Shown one piece after another: positions 7,777-14,333 of a stretch of 18,022 nt of DNA. The stretch is from an uncultured Duncaniella sp. (lineage in GTDB: Bacteria; Bacteroidota; Bacteroidia; Bacteroidales; Muribaculaceae): positions 1 to 18,022 of the forward strand of contig CAJURI010000047.1 in assembly GCA_910588795.1 (NCBI GenBank), written 5' to 3'. The notes below the pieces were generated by a model. It was not told the DNA's origin. It worked only from the letters and a program-made list of their open reading frames with translations, and did no database searches. How positions within the stretch are numbered: the first letter of the stretch is position 1; each line of letters begins with the position of its first letter. The position numbers were made by a program, and so were the translations under genes.

Positions 7777-7777
7777 G

Positions 7778-8323
7778 TCAGAACAGTATTGAGAAGATGA
7801 AATGGAAAATGTATGGCGGGCAGAGCACGCCGAGCACGGCAAGTATCATGAACAGTCCGGTGCTTTCCTGGCGGATGCGCATGTAGCGTGTGCCTCTGAA
7901 CTGTATGAGCACTATGTAAAGCGCGAAGAAGAAAAGCATTATCCCGGGCAGCGGGAAACAGTTGAATATAATTCCGATGATAGCAGTCAGGCCGAGAGTG
8001 TAGAGCGTGAAGGTCTGGCTTCTCTGGTCATCGTAGTCTCCGTCGACCATAGGCTCCAGAAATATGGAGAGTATGAATGTGCCGAAAAAATAGGATATGA
8101 AATATACAACAAATGTTATCACCATATCCAAAAACAGCGTGATGAACTCCACGTGGTGGAGAAACAGTGCCTTGGCAAAGACACTGACGGCTGTCAGCGC
8201 GATGAGCGGAAGATAGCCGTCGACAGTCAGCCGCGACGGAGGCACGTCACCTTTCTCTATGTCCTCCCATCCGTTGGCGGGCGAAAGTATGAGCTGTAAT
8301 AAATATTTCAGATAATCTTTCAT
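7778..8323 (-). CDS. Yip1-family integral membrane protein
   Basis: A 181-residue, strongly hydrophobic protein. A short amphipathic N-terminus (MKDYLKYLLQLILSPANGWEDI) is typical of bacterial YIP1/Yip1-domain proteins, including the conserved P-x-x-x-W-x-x-I. About five membrane segments follow (roughly 38-55, 60-90, 108-122, 124-142, 156-180), and an acidic loop, VDGDYDDQRS, lies near 93-102. The function of bacterial Yip1 proteins is not established. It lies directly upstream of smpB in an operon, probably only because of shared transcription. A TAACTTTG -7 element lies upstream on the same strand. Confidence 0.8.
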   Translation of the reverse strand: MKDYLKYLLQLILSPANGWEDIEKGDVPPSRLTVDGYLPLIALTAVSVFAKALFLHHVEFITLFLDMVITFVVYFISYFFGTFILSIFLEPMVDGDYDDQRSQTFTLYTLGLTAIIGIIFNCFPLPGIMLFFFALYIVLIQFRGTRYMRIRQESTGLFMILAVLGVLCPPYIFHFIFSILF

Positions 8324-8342
8324 TGTTGTCGATAAGGGGATA

Positions 8343-8350
8343 CAAAGTTA
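8343..8350 (-). promoter_or_regulatory. Candidate -7 element for the yip1-smpB operon
   Basis: Read on the minus strand this is TAACTTTG, an exact match to TAnnTTTG, about 20 bases before the ATG at 8323. No TTG lies at the expected 19-base spacing, so support rests on the -7 box and its position. Confidence 0.45.
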
Positions 8351-8448
8351 CTAAGAATAAATTTCTTGTGTGAGTGGTTGCAGCTCCAATGATTATAAAA
8401 GCTTTGTGTGATTAACTAATTTTAACCGTCGGTTAGTGATATTTTGAT

Positions 8449-8456
8449 TACTTTTG
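8449..8456 (+). promoter_or_regulatory. Candidate -7 element for the DUF3127 gene
   Basis: TACTTTTG matches TAnnTTTG exactly. Transcription should begin near 8463, leaving a leader of about 60 AT-rich bases before the ATG at 8525. No TTG is found at the ideal spacing. Together with the minus-strand box at 8343-8350 it forms a divergent promoter region that fills the 201-base gap between the two operons. Confidence 0.45.
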
Positions 8457-8524
8457 TAAGAAATATGCACTTTATTGATGCATATGTCATGTGCGTAAAA
8501 CAATAGAAATAATATACATATAAT

Positions 8525-8938
8525 ATGGAAATAACAGGCAAGATCATAGTTGCGCTCCCCGAGGTGGGTGGAACATCCGCCAAAGGAAATGTATGGAAGA
8601 AGCGCGAATATGTGCTCGAGACCCAGGAGACCTATCCCAAGAAGGTAGCATTCAATTTCTTCGGTGACCGTGTGGACCAGTTCCCCTTACAGGTCGGACA
8701 GGTGGTCAAGATAAGTTTTGACATTGACAGCCGTGAGTTCAACGGACGCTGGTATGTAGATATACGGGCATGGAAGGCAGAAGCTCCCGATCAGGCTACA
8801 GCAGGAGCGGCACCTGCGGCAGCTCCTTCGTATGGACCGTCCACACAGATGCCCGGAGGATACGCCACTCCCGGTGCTCCGGTTCCGCCACCTGCAGTGG
8901 ATCTTGCTCCGAGTCCTACTGACGACCTGCCTTTCTAA
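8525..8938 (+). CDS. DUF3127 OB-like protein with SSB-type C-terminal tip
   Basis: A 137-residue protein. Residues 1-90 form the DUF3127 domain (MEITGKIIVALPEVGG, WKKREYVLETQETYPKKVAFNFFGDR, FPLQVGQVVKISFDIDSREFNGRWYVDIRAWK). Its strand pattern resembles the OB fold of single-stranded DNA-binding proteins. Residues about 91-130 are an Ala/Pro/Gly-rich linker, and the protein ends in TDDLPF. This end resembles the acidic DDIPF tip by which SSB recruits RecO, PriA, RecQ, exonuclease I and others. The overall plan (OB core, disordered linker, acidic tip with terminal Pro-Phe) is that of SSB. I infer a nucleic-acid-binding accessory protein. It is a single-gene unit convergent with fabF. Confidence 0.8.
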   Translation: MEITGKIIVALPEVGGTSAKGNVWKKREYVLETQETYPKKVAFNFFGDRVDQFPLQVGQVVKISFDIDSREFNGRWYVDIRAWKAEAPDQATAGAAPAAAPSYGPSTQMPGGYATPGAPVPPPAVDLAPSPTDDLPF

Positions 8939-8961
8939 AACAGGTCCGGAATCTATAAAGG

Positions 8962-9038
8962 TATAAATACTCAGAAGATATTTCAGTCATGACCGATGTC
9001 TCGGTAACAATGTCTGAAATATCTTCTGAGTATTTATA
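8962..9038. repeat. Perfect 25-bp inverted repeat with nested hairpin
   Basis: The 25 bases at 8962-8986 are the exact reverse complement of 9014-9038. The spacer of 27 bases contains a second hairpin (ACCGA 8992-8996 with TCGGT 9001-9005, TGTC loop). With bulges, pairing may extend outward (CTATAAAGG left, CCTTGTAG right). It lies between the convergent genes DUF3127 and fabF, so it probably works as a two-way transcription end or RNA-stabilising stem. No T-run follows directly on either strand, and the stem is far longer than in a usual terminator. Confidence 0.85.
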
Positions 9039-9086
9039 TCCCCTTGTAGAACTTGTGTCGTGTCCTTCGGGGGCTTCTTTTATTTC

Positions 9087-10355
9087 TTAGGCCTCGTATT
9101 TCTTCACTATTACGGTGGCGTTGTGTCCGCCGAAGCCGAATGAGTTGGAAAGGGCGGCGCGCACAGGGCGTTCCTGAGCCTTGTTGAATGTGAAGTTGAG
9201 GGTGTAGTCGATGTTTTCGTCCTCGTCGCCTTCCTCATGGTTGATGGTGGGGGGCACAATGTCGTTCTGGCAAGCGAGAACCGAGAACATTGCTTCGAGT
9301 GCGCCTGTGGCACCGAGGAGGTGTCCGGTCATGGACTTTGTGGAGCTGATGTTGAGCTTGTGGGCGTGGTCGCCGAAAAGTTCGGTTATAGCCTTTACCT
9401 CAGAGATGTCTCCTACGGGGGTGGATGTGCCGTGAACGTTGATGTAATCGATGTCCTCGGGCTTCATGCCTGCGTCCTCGAGGGCATTGCTCATGGATAG
9501 GATTGCACCGAGTCCTTCGGGATGTGTGGCTGTGAGGTGGTATGCGTCGGCACTCATGCCTCCGCCGGCGACTTCGGCGTATATTTTTGCGCCGCGTGCC
9601 TTGGCGTGTTCAAGTTCCTCAAGGATGAGCACGACTGATCCTTCTCCCATCACGAATCCGTCGCGTGATTTGCTGAAGGGACGTGAAGCGGTCTCGGGTG
9701 AGTCGTTGCGGGTGGATATGGCATGCATGGAGCTGAAACCACCTACACCGGCAGGGAATATGGCAGCTTCGGCACCGCCGGTCACCATGGCGTCGGCCTT
9801 TCCGAGGCGTATGAGATTGAAAGCGTCGATTATGGCGTTGTTGGATGAAGCGCAGGCTGATACTACTCCGAAGTTGGGTCCGTGGAGCTCATATTCCATG
9901 GAGATGTGTCCTGACGCGATGTCGGCTATCATCTTCGGGATGAAGAAGGGGTTGTATTTCGGGCCCTGCTCTTCGCCATGTAAGGCATAGTATCCTGCCT
10001 CTTCTTCAAATGTATGCAGACCGCCAATGCCGGCAGCGACGATCACGCCGGTGCGGTTGCGGTTGAGGTTCTCGGCATCGAGAAGCTTGGAGTCCTCCAT
10101 GGCCTGGCGTGCTGCCACAATGGCATACTGGGCGTAGAGGTCGAGCTGACGCAGCTTTTTGCGGTCGAAGTGGTCGTTGGCGTTGAAGCCTTTTACTTCG
10201 CAGGCAAACTGTGTCTTGAATTTGGAAGCATCGAAATGGGTGATTGGAGCTGCACCGCTCACACCGGCCAGTGCGTTGGCCCAGGTGGTGGCGACATCAT
10301 TGCCTATGGGGGTGATGGCTCCGAGTCCTGTTATGACTACTCTTTTAAGTTCCAT
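9087..10355 (-). CDS. fabF: 3-oxoacyl-ACP synthase II (beta-ketoacyl-ACP synthase II)
   Basis: A 422-residue condensing enzyme that elongates acyl-ACP with malonyl-ACP in the cytosol. The start at 10355 gives the family N-terminus (MELKRVVITGLGAITPIGND); a longer in-frame opening to 10439 runs through an intergenic hairpin and is rejected. The thiolase-fold active site is complete: nucleophile Cys168 (in VVSACASS), His308 (NVHGTSTP) and His345 with Lys340 (SSTKSMTGHLLGATGA). The gatekeeper-region motif GFGGHNATVIV lies near the C-terminus (about 404-414). It follows acpP by 160 bases. In many bacteria rnc (RNase III) follows acpP-fabF; here the run ends at a convergent gene. Confidence 0.97.
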   Translation of the reverse strand: MELKRVVITGLGAITPIGNDVATTWANALAGVSGAAPITHFDASKFKTQFACEVKGFNANDHFDRKKLRQLDLYAQYAIVAARQAMEDSKLLDAENLNRNRTGVIVAAGIGGLHTFEEEAGYYALHGEEQGPKYNPFFIPKMIADIASGHISMEYELHGPNFGVVSACASSNNAIIDAFNLIRLGKADAMVTGGAEAAIFPAGVGGFSSMHAISTRNDSPETASRPFSKSRDGFVMGEGSVVLILEELEHAKARGAKIYAEVAGGGMSADAYHLTATHPEGLGAILSMSNALEDAGMKPEDIDYINVHGTSTPVGDISEVKAITELFGDHAHKLNISSTKSMTGHLLGATGALEAMFSVLACQNDIVPPTINHEEGDEDENIDYTLNFTFNKAQERPVRAALSNSFGFGGHNATVIVKKYEA

Positions 10356-10392
10356 TATAATCAGGTATGTTAGAGGCTGGGTTAATTGAAAT

Positions 10393-10429
10393 AAGGCTCC
10401 ACTTCGCCGGTAGGCGCAAGTGGAGCCTT
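10393..10429 (-). terminator. Hairpin between acpP and fabF (terminator or attenuator)
   Basis: AAGGCTCCACTT at 10393-10404 pairs perfectly with AAGTGGAGCCTT at 10418-10429. Inside it, CGCC (10405-10408) pairs with GGCG (10413-10416) around GGTA, with one bulged base. On the minus strand the stem is followed by ATTTCAATTAA, a weak T-rich tail. It lies in the 160-base gap between acpP and fabF, so it probably ends part of the acpP transcripts and lets the rest read into fabF. Confidence 0.7.
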
Positions 10430-10515
10430 TGTGGGTCACGACCGCTTATATCTTCGCGGATGCCGGTATTCGAGGCTCCGAGGTGATAATGTGGAGCGGG
10501 CGGAGTTGAGGCTTT

Positions 10516-10752
10516 TTACTTCTGGTTTGCCTCGATGTAAGAGATGGCGTCGGCAACGGTCTTGATGCCTTCTGCCTTATCGTCGGGAATGGTGATTCCA
10601 AATTCCTTCTCAAATTCCATGATGAGTTCAACGGTGTCGAGGCTGTCTGCGCCAAGATCTTTGGTGAATTCTGCGGTTTCGGTTACTTCGTTTTCGTCAA
10701 CACCGAGCTTATCTACGATGATAGCTTTAACTCGAGATGCAATTTCAGACAT
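10516..10752 (-). CDS. acpP: Acyl carrier protein
   Basis: A 78-residue acidic four-helix carrier. Ser37 in the motif GADSLDTVEL is the attachment site for 4'-phosphopantetheine. The sequence MSEIASRVKAIIVDKLGV, the acidic helix II (DTVELIMEFEKEFG) and the IPDDKAEGIKTVADAISYI segment are standard. It supplies acyl chains to FabF and, through hydroxyacyl-ACP, to LpxA, LpxD and FabZ encoded elsewhere in this window. A promoter with an exact -7 box lies about 70 bases upstream, and a strong hairpin lies downstream before fabF. Confidence 0.98.
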   Translation of the reverse strand: MSEIASRVKAIIVDKLGVDENEVTETAEFTKDLGADSLDTVELIMEFEKEFGITIPDDKAEGIKTVADAISYIEANQK

Positions 10753-10820
10753 AGTAGTTAAAAGAGTTTTGATTAGTATTATCGAATTTATGGTGCGGAT
10801 ATGAAATCACATTCGCGGTG

Positions 10821-10850
10821 CAAAGGTAAGCAAAATTTCCGCAATAGCAG
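10821..10850 (-). promoter_or_regulatory. Sigma-ABfr promoter for acpP
   Basis: On the minus strand TACCTTTG (plus 10821-10828) matches TAnnTTTG exactly. CTG (plus 10848-10850) stands at the 19-base spacing in place of TTG. Transcription should start near 10814, about 60 bases before the acpP ATG. The rest of the 319-base gap between acpP and the DUF3298 gene is AT-rich and holds their divergent promoters. Confidence 0.6.
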
Positions 10851-11020
10851 AACTTTTAAACGTGTAAAGATGTTAATTGGGCTTTGTTTTAGTGAAAATT
10901 GTTCAAAATTTCTTGAATTTTGACCTTTATGATGGTTTTAATTAACAAAATCGCGGTAAACAAATCGCAATGTCTCGCGTGTTACACTTAATATGGTCCT
11001 TTGGACTGTCAATAAATTTA

Positions 11021-11052
11021 TTTGGCAAAGGTAGATTTATTTATCAATTTTG
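11021..11052 (+). promoter_or_regulatory. Sigma-ABfr promoter for the DUF3298 lipoprotein
   Basis: TTTG at 11021-11024, a 20-base spacer and CAATTTTG at 11045-11052 (one mismatch to TAnnTTTG). The predicted start near 11059 leaves a leader of about 13 bases before the ATG at 11072. Confidence 0.5.
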
Positions 11053-11071
11053 CAGCAAAAATAGAGTTGAA

Positions 11072-11923
11072 ATGAAAAAACTTGTAATTCTGGCTTCGGG
11101 CGCATTGCTCGTTGCCGCTTTCGCCACCGGGTGTGGGGAGGCAGATAAAAGGCAGAAGGCCGGCGTAGAGGTAACGAGTTTTCCGGTGCGAGAGGTTATA
11201 CTTTCGGCTGACCGTAATTTCAGGGTTGTGTTCGACGGTGACACCTCCTATCTTGACCAGTATGCTTCGATACATTGGCCTGAGGCATTTGGCGGTTCTG
11301 ATATAGAGCCGCTGCGTGACTCTCTAATAAGGTATTGTTTCAGTGATACGACGTTTGCCGGACCGGAGGAGGCTGTAAGACATTTTGTGGACGACACATC
11401 GGTGTTTGATGTTCCTGACGGCGAGATTCAGGTTACGCCGATCGACTCGCTGCCTGCCGGCGGTGAAGGGGTGCGTAGCTATTTCAACAATGTGTCTGCG
11501 ACTGTGATGGAGGTGGATGAGGTGAAAGTGACCTATCAGGTGACACAGTCGACCTATCTTGGAGGGGCGCATCCTTCGACCATCGTCCATCCGTTCACCT
11601 ATGATCTCGCTGACGGGCGTGTGCTCGATGTCGACAACATGTTCACTCAGCAGGGACGTGACTCGATCATGCCTATAATCATCAACGCCCTTGCGCGTCA
11701 GCTTGACGTGCCTGTGTCGGGGCTTGACCGTGCAGGGATATTCTCGTCGCAGCTCACATATCCCGGTTTGCCTTATATAAACAACAATATATTGTATTTC
11801 CACTATAATCCCTATGATATCGCGCCCTATTCGTCAGGTATGATCGATGTGGCTGTGTATCCTTACGAGGTGGAAAGTCTGTTGCGCCCTGAGGTGAAGG
11901 AGCTTTTCGATATGGGTTACTGA
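11072..11923 (+). CDS. DUF3298/RsiV-like domain lipoprotein
   Basis: A 283-residue lipoprotein. The start at 11072 is chosen because it gives a classic signal (MKKLVILASGALLVAAFATGC, lipidated Cys21), while the longer opening to 10970 runs across the promoter. The N-terminal half (about 35-165) fits the DUF4163-like part. The C-terminal half is DUF3298: STYLGGAHPST, then DLADGRVLDVDNMF, then ILYFHYNPYDIAPYSSGMIDVAVYPYEVESLLRPEVKELF. The same domain forms the extracytoplasmic part of the Bacillus anti-sigma factor RsiV, which binds lysozyme, and it also occurs in deacetylase-associated proteins. Here no sigma factor is adjacent and there is no cytoplasmic anti-sigma domain, so its role is open. 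Confidence 0.82.
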   Translation: MKKLVILASGALLVAAFATGCGEADKRQKAGVEVTSFPVREVILSADRNFRVVFDGDTSYLDQYASIHWPEAFGGSDIEPLRDSLIRYCFSDTTFAGPEEAVRHFVDDTSVFDVPDGEIQVTPIDSLPAGGEGVRSYFNNVSATVMEVDEVKVTYQVTQSTYLGGAHPSTIVHPFTYDLADGRVLDVDNMFTQQGRDSIMPIIINALARQLDVPVSGLDRAGIFSSQLTYPGLPYINNNILYFHYNPYDIAPYSSGMIDVAVYPYEVESLLRPEVKELFDMGY

Positions 11924-11954
11924 TCCCGTTCAGTATCTGAATATAATATACGGT

Positions 11955-11992
11955 ATGCGCCCCGGCTTTCTGTATTGAGGACCGGGGCGCAT
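11955..11992. terminator. Bidirectional hairpin between convergent genes
   Basis: ATGCGCCCCGG (11955-11965) pairs perfectly with CCGGGGCGCAT (11982-11992) around a 16-base loop. It is placed 31 bases after the DUF3298 gene and 33 bases after the ompA stop on the other strand. No strong T-run follows on either strand, so it may end transcription with help from Rho or serve to stabilise 3' ends. Confidence 0.6.
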
Positions 11993-12024
11993 GGGGAACT
12001 ATTGTTCACGAGGAAAGGTTAGTG

Positions 12025-13230
12025 TCATTCGGGTGCTGCAAAGATCACGATGCGGTTCCAGTCATTGGTGGGGTAGATCTGTGTGTCTGACCCTGCTGCT
12101 TCAAGTATGAGGCGGCTCTCGGGGATGCCGTAATCGCCGGTGAGGATGTCTGCCACAGCTTTTGCACGACGCTCTGAGAGCTTCATGTTGTAGGCTGCTG
12201 TTCCGGTGTTCTTGTCGGCATATCCGCGTACTACAATCTGAGTGTCGGGGTTAGCCTTCATATATTCGGCTATGTTGTACACGTTGACCATCTCTTCCGA
12301 TGATACGTATGCGGAATTGATCTTGAATCTCACTGTCGGGAAGAGTGTTGTCGACTCGGCGGCGACAGTCACGCTTTCGGGCACTTCGGGGCAGGGGAGC
12401 TGAGCCTCGGCTGCGGCAAGGGCTGCCGATGTGGTGGCGAGGGCTGCGCGGAGGTCGTTGACCTGGGCATTGGCCTGAGAGAGCGCGCTCACATAGTCGC
12501 AGGGGTTGTAACGCTGGAAGCCTGAACCGTTGAAGTGGATTATTACGCCGCCTACAGCTGCGATGTCAAGGTCGATGGAGCGGCCGTAGACTGTGTTGTT
12601 GAAGTTGTCGCCGTAGAATGTGCTGCGTCCCTCGGCGAAGATGTCGACGTACGGGCTTACGCGGAAGCGCAGCTGGATACCTGCCGAAACTGGCATGAGC
12701 CACTGGTTGCTCTTCATGTCGCCGTCGCTGCTTCGGTCGTTGGCGTTGGCGTCGTCACGGTAGTGGAACACGTAAGTGCCTCCGAGCCCTACGAAGGGAA
12801 CTATGGAGAATACGCGTCCGGGGTTGTAGCCCGAGATGGAGTTGAACATATCCCACATGAAGTCCACGTTGAGGTTGGCGGTGCGGGCCGATGCCATGGC
12901 TGCGCCACCCTTGTAGTGCATGGAGCCGTAGAGTGCTGAGAACCTGAAGCCGAGATACGGCGATATCCAGCGTCCTACACCGAGATTGTAGATCGCTGTG
13001 ATGTGGCGGTCCTTCGTGCCATATTCAACGAGAGGCACGCGCATGCCTGCGCCGAGCTGTATGTACCAGTTGTCGCGCCATGATCCTGGCGTATAAATGT
13101 CTTTGCAAGGGATCTCTTCGATGTCGACGGTGGCTTCTTCGACCACGACAGCTGTCTCCTGGGCATTTACGTTGCCGGCAGTCAAAAGGGCTCCGCCTAA
13201 GGCTGCCAAAAGAAATAGTTGCTTTTTCAT
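12025..13230 (-). CDS. OmpA-family outer-membrane protein
   Basis: A 401-residue protein counted from the ATG at 13230; an ATG three codons upstream (13239) is equally possible. Signal peptide MKKQLFLLAALGGALLTAGNVNAQ. Residues about 50-245 form an eight-strand-like beta barrel (NWYIQLGAGMRVP, SPYLGFRFSALYG, PYVDIFAEGRSTFYG, IDLDIAAVGGVIIHFN). A short Ala-rich coiled linker (SALSQANAQVNDLRAALATTSAALAAAEAQ) follows. The C-terminal OmpA domain (about 290-398) binds peptidoglycan, with YADKNTG (Asp339) and LSERRAKAV (Arg354/355) as the diaminopimelate-binding residues and NDWNRIVIF at the end. It is a likely abundant porin or cell-wall anchor. It is a single gene; the 5' region (13231-13440) is AT-rich with a near-consensus ATCCTTTG box near 13326-13333 on the minus strand. 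Confidence 0.92.
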   Translation of the reverse strand: MKKQLFLLAALGGALLTAGNVNAQETAVVVEEATVDIEEIPCKDIYTPGSWRDNWYIQLGAGMRVPLVEYGTKDRHITAIYNLGVGRWISPYLGFRFSALYGSMHYKGGAAMASARTANLNVDFMWDMFNSISGYNPGRVFSIVPFVGLGGTYVFHYRDDANANDRSSDGDMKSNQWLMPVSAGIQLRFRVSPYVDIFAEGRSTFYGDNFNNTVYGRSIDLDIAAVGGVIIHFNGSGFQRYNPCDYVSALSQANAQVNDLRAALATTSAALAAAEAQLPCPEVPESVTVAAESTTLFPTVRFKINSAYVSSEEMVNVYNIAEYMKANPDTQIVVRGYADKNTGTAAYNMKLSERRAKAVADILTGDYGIPESRLILEAAGSDTQIYPTNDWNRIVIFAAPE

Positions 13231-13448
13231 TACTCTCATAAAGTTAAATGAAACTTGAATGTTTTTTAGTCTTTCTAAGTGTGATACTTTATGAACTTGT
13301 AACGTTAAGCAATATTTATTTGTTCAAAGGATGATAAAATTAGGTTGTTGAGCGGGCGTAATTAACGGTGTTATGTTAAATATGTTAACCGACCCTGCGC
13401 GTGATGTGTCTATGTGATGTACTTAGATGTATTATATGTACGGGCATG

Positions 13449-13551
13449 AAAAAAGGGTAAGCTTACTACATCGCACCGCTACGACCCGATACCGTTGCTT
13501 CGATCAAGACCTGGCGGAGTTCTCGGGGAGCTGGTCGTGTAGGACTTACCC
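13449..13551 (-). ncRNA. ffs: Signal recognition particle RNA, small bacterial type
   Basis: On the minus strand an RNA of about 97 bases runs from 13551 to 13455, followed by six T at 13454-13449. Its ends pair (GGGTAAG 13551-13545 with CTTACCC 13461-13455), as do ACGAC and GTCGT further in, giving one long rod. The apical part CCGCCAGGTC, then a loop, then GAAGCAACGG matches the conserved SRP helix 8 with its Ffh-binding internal loops (CAGGUC opposite GAAGCA in the family). The RNA binds Ffh and FtsY for membrane targeting. The apical loop reads TTGATC (plus 13502-13507) rather than the GGAA-type tetraloop. A consensus promoter immediately precedes it. Confidence 0.9.
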
Positions 13552-13556
13552 GGCTG

Positions 13557-13586
13557 CAAAGGTACGACTTTTTTCTGTCATTGCAA
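13557..13586 (-). promoter_or_regulatory. Sigma-ABfr promoter of the SRP RNA gene
   Basis: On the minus strand TTG (plus 13584-13586), exactly 19 bases, then TACCTTTG (plus 13557-13564), a full match to the Bacteroidetes consensus. The predicted start six or seven bases on, near 13551, coincides with the 5' base of the SRP RNA end stem. Confidence 0.8.
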
Positions 13587-13679
13587 GCGTCCTTGCATCA
13601 GTTAACATTATTTTGGTTAAAAAGGGGCGGAGGGAATGAAAATTAGGGTGGCGGGGTGGGATATGTGGAAAGAATTTAG

Positions 13680-13687
13680 TACTTTTG
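13680..13687 (+). promoter_or_regulatory. Candidate -7 element for the coiled-coil/zapA operon
   Basis: TACTTTTG matches TAnnTTTG exactly. Transcription would start near 13694, only about 11 bases before the ATG at 13705. This is the reason for placing the gene start there and not at the in-frame ATG 13636, which lies upstream of the promoter. Confidence 0.5.
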
Positions 13688-13704
13688 TGGAAATTTGGAA
13701 ACGA

Positions 13705-13998
13705 ATGGCCAGAAACCTTCAACAACGCATCGCCAGACTGCAGTCCAAAGCTACTCTGCTCGCTGACCGCTACAAGGCGGTGAAGCGCGCAAAGGAGGAA
13801 TCGGAGTTGCGTGAGGCGGAGCTTCAGGCTGAGATAGAGAGGCTGAGACGGGAGATCTCCGTCCGTGACGCCGAGATCGAACGCCTGAAAGTGACCTCGG
13901 TGCTTACGCCGGATCACAAGGATGTCGAAGCCACAAGGGCATTCCTATCCGAATTAGTGCGCGAAATCGACAAGTGCATCGCTCAGTTAAGCATCTGA
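13705..13998 (+). CDS. Small coiled-coil protein upstream of zapA (ZapB-like candidate)
   Basis: A 97-residue, mostly helical protein. Residues about 5-65 form a continuous heptad-rich, highly charged coiled coil (LQQRIARLQSKATLLADRYKAV, then ELREAELQAEIERLRREISV, then AEIERLK). A short helix (EATRAFLSELVREIDKCIAQL) follows. Its TGA overlaps the zapA ATG by one base (TGATG), so the two are translationally coupled. Size, shape and partner gene suggest a functional analogue of ZapB, the coiled-coil partner of ZapA at the FtsZ ring. This is inference; I see no sequence proof of homology. The alternative start at 13636 adds 23 residues of non-coiled sequence upstream of a likely promoter. Confidence 0.75.
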   Translation: MARNLQQRIARLQSKATLLADRYKAVKRAKEESELREAELQAEIERLRREISVRDAEIERLKVTSVLTPDHKDVEATRAFLSELVREIDKCIAQLSI

Positions 13999-14303
13999 TG
14001 TTCGAAAAAAAACATAACATATCCATCCATATCGCCGACTTGCCACGCATGCAGCTCAATGTCCCTCTGAGTCAGGAGCCATTGGTGAGAAGAGCCGAAG
14101 AGAATATCAACGGACTGTGGAAGAAATGGAGAGAGAAGGATGAGTTCAGCGATAGATCCTCGGCCGAGATCCTGGCCATGGTGACTTTCAGGTTTGCCCA
14201 GTTGTATTATACCAATCTTGAGGCTGCCGAAAGTATCGACCGTGTGCTTGACGGCCTTGAGCAGGAGTTTGACTCCCTGCTTCTGGAGGATGTCGTCCAG
14301 TAA
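13998..14303 (+). CDS. zapA: Cell division protein ZapA
   Basis: A 101-residue protein of ZapA type. The N-terminal strand-turn segment (KHNISIHIADLPRMQLNVPLSQEPLVRRAEENINGLWKKW) is the FtsZ-binding head, and the C-terminal helix (SAEILAMVTFRFAQLYYTNLEAAESIDRVLDGLEQEF) is the dimer and tetramer coiled coil, with the family's A-M-x-x-x-R-x-A-like pattern. ZapA cross-links FtsZ filaments at midcell. The start at 13998 overlaps the previous stop; an earlier in-frame ATG at 13974 is rejected because it lengthens the overlap without adding a family-like N-terminus. A probable 6S RNA follows, the same neighbour as in E. coli. Confidence 0.88.
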   Translation: MFEKKHNISIHIADLPRMQLNVPLSQEPLVRRAEENINGLWKKWREKDEFSDRSSAEILAMVTFRFAQLYYTNLEAAESIDRVLDGLEQEFDSLLLEDVVQ

Positions 14304-14333
14304 GTGAAGCTGCCCGCGGCATTGCTAAGCGGC

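Noticed and set aside
7802..8299. Plus-strand frame of 165 codons opposite the Yip1-family gene
   Set aside because: Composition (His, Glu and Tyr rich) is typical of the complement of a membrane protein gene; no start context or domain.
8962..9038. Invertible promoter of the kind that switches Bacteroides capsule genes
   Set aside because: The spacer between the repeats is only 27 bases, contains no promoter, and no invertase gene is nearby.
12535..12939. Plus-strand frame of 134 codons inside ompA
   Set aside because: Val/Ala/Glu-rich shadow of the OmpA barrel coding strand.
13370..13402. TGTTAA repeats and an imperfect palindrome upstream of ompA as an operator
   Set aside because: AT-rich and imperfect; nothing beyond chance similarity supports a binding site.
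13427..13639. Plus-strand frame of 70 codons
   Set aside because: It lies across the SRP RNA gene and its promoter; the RNA explains the conserved sequence.
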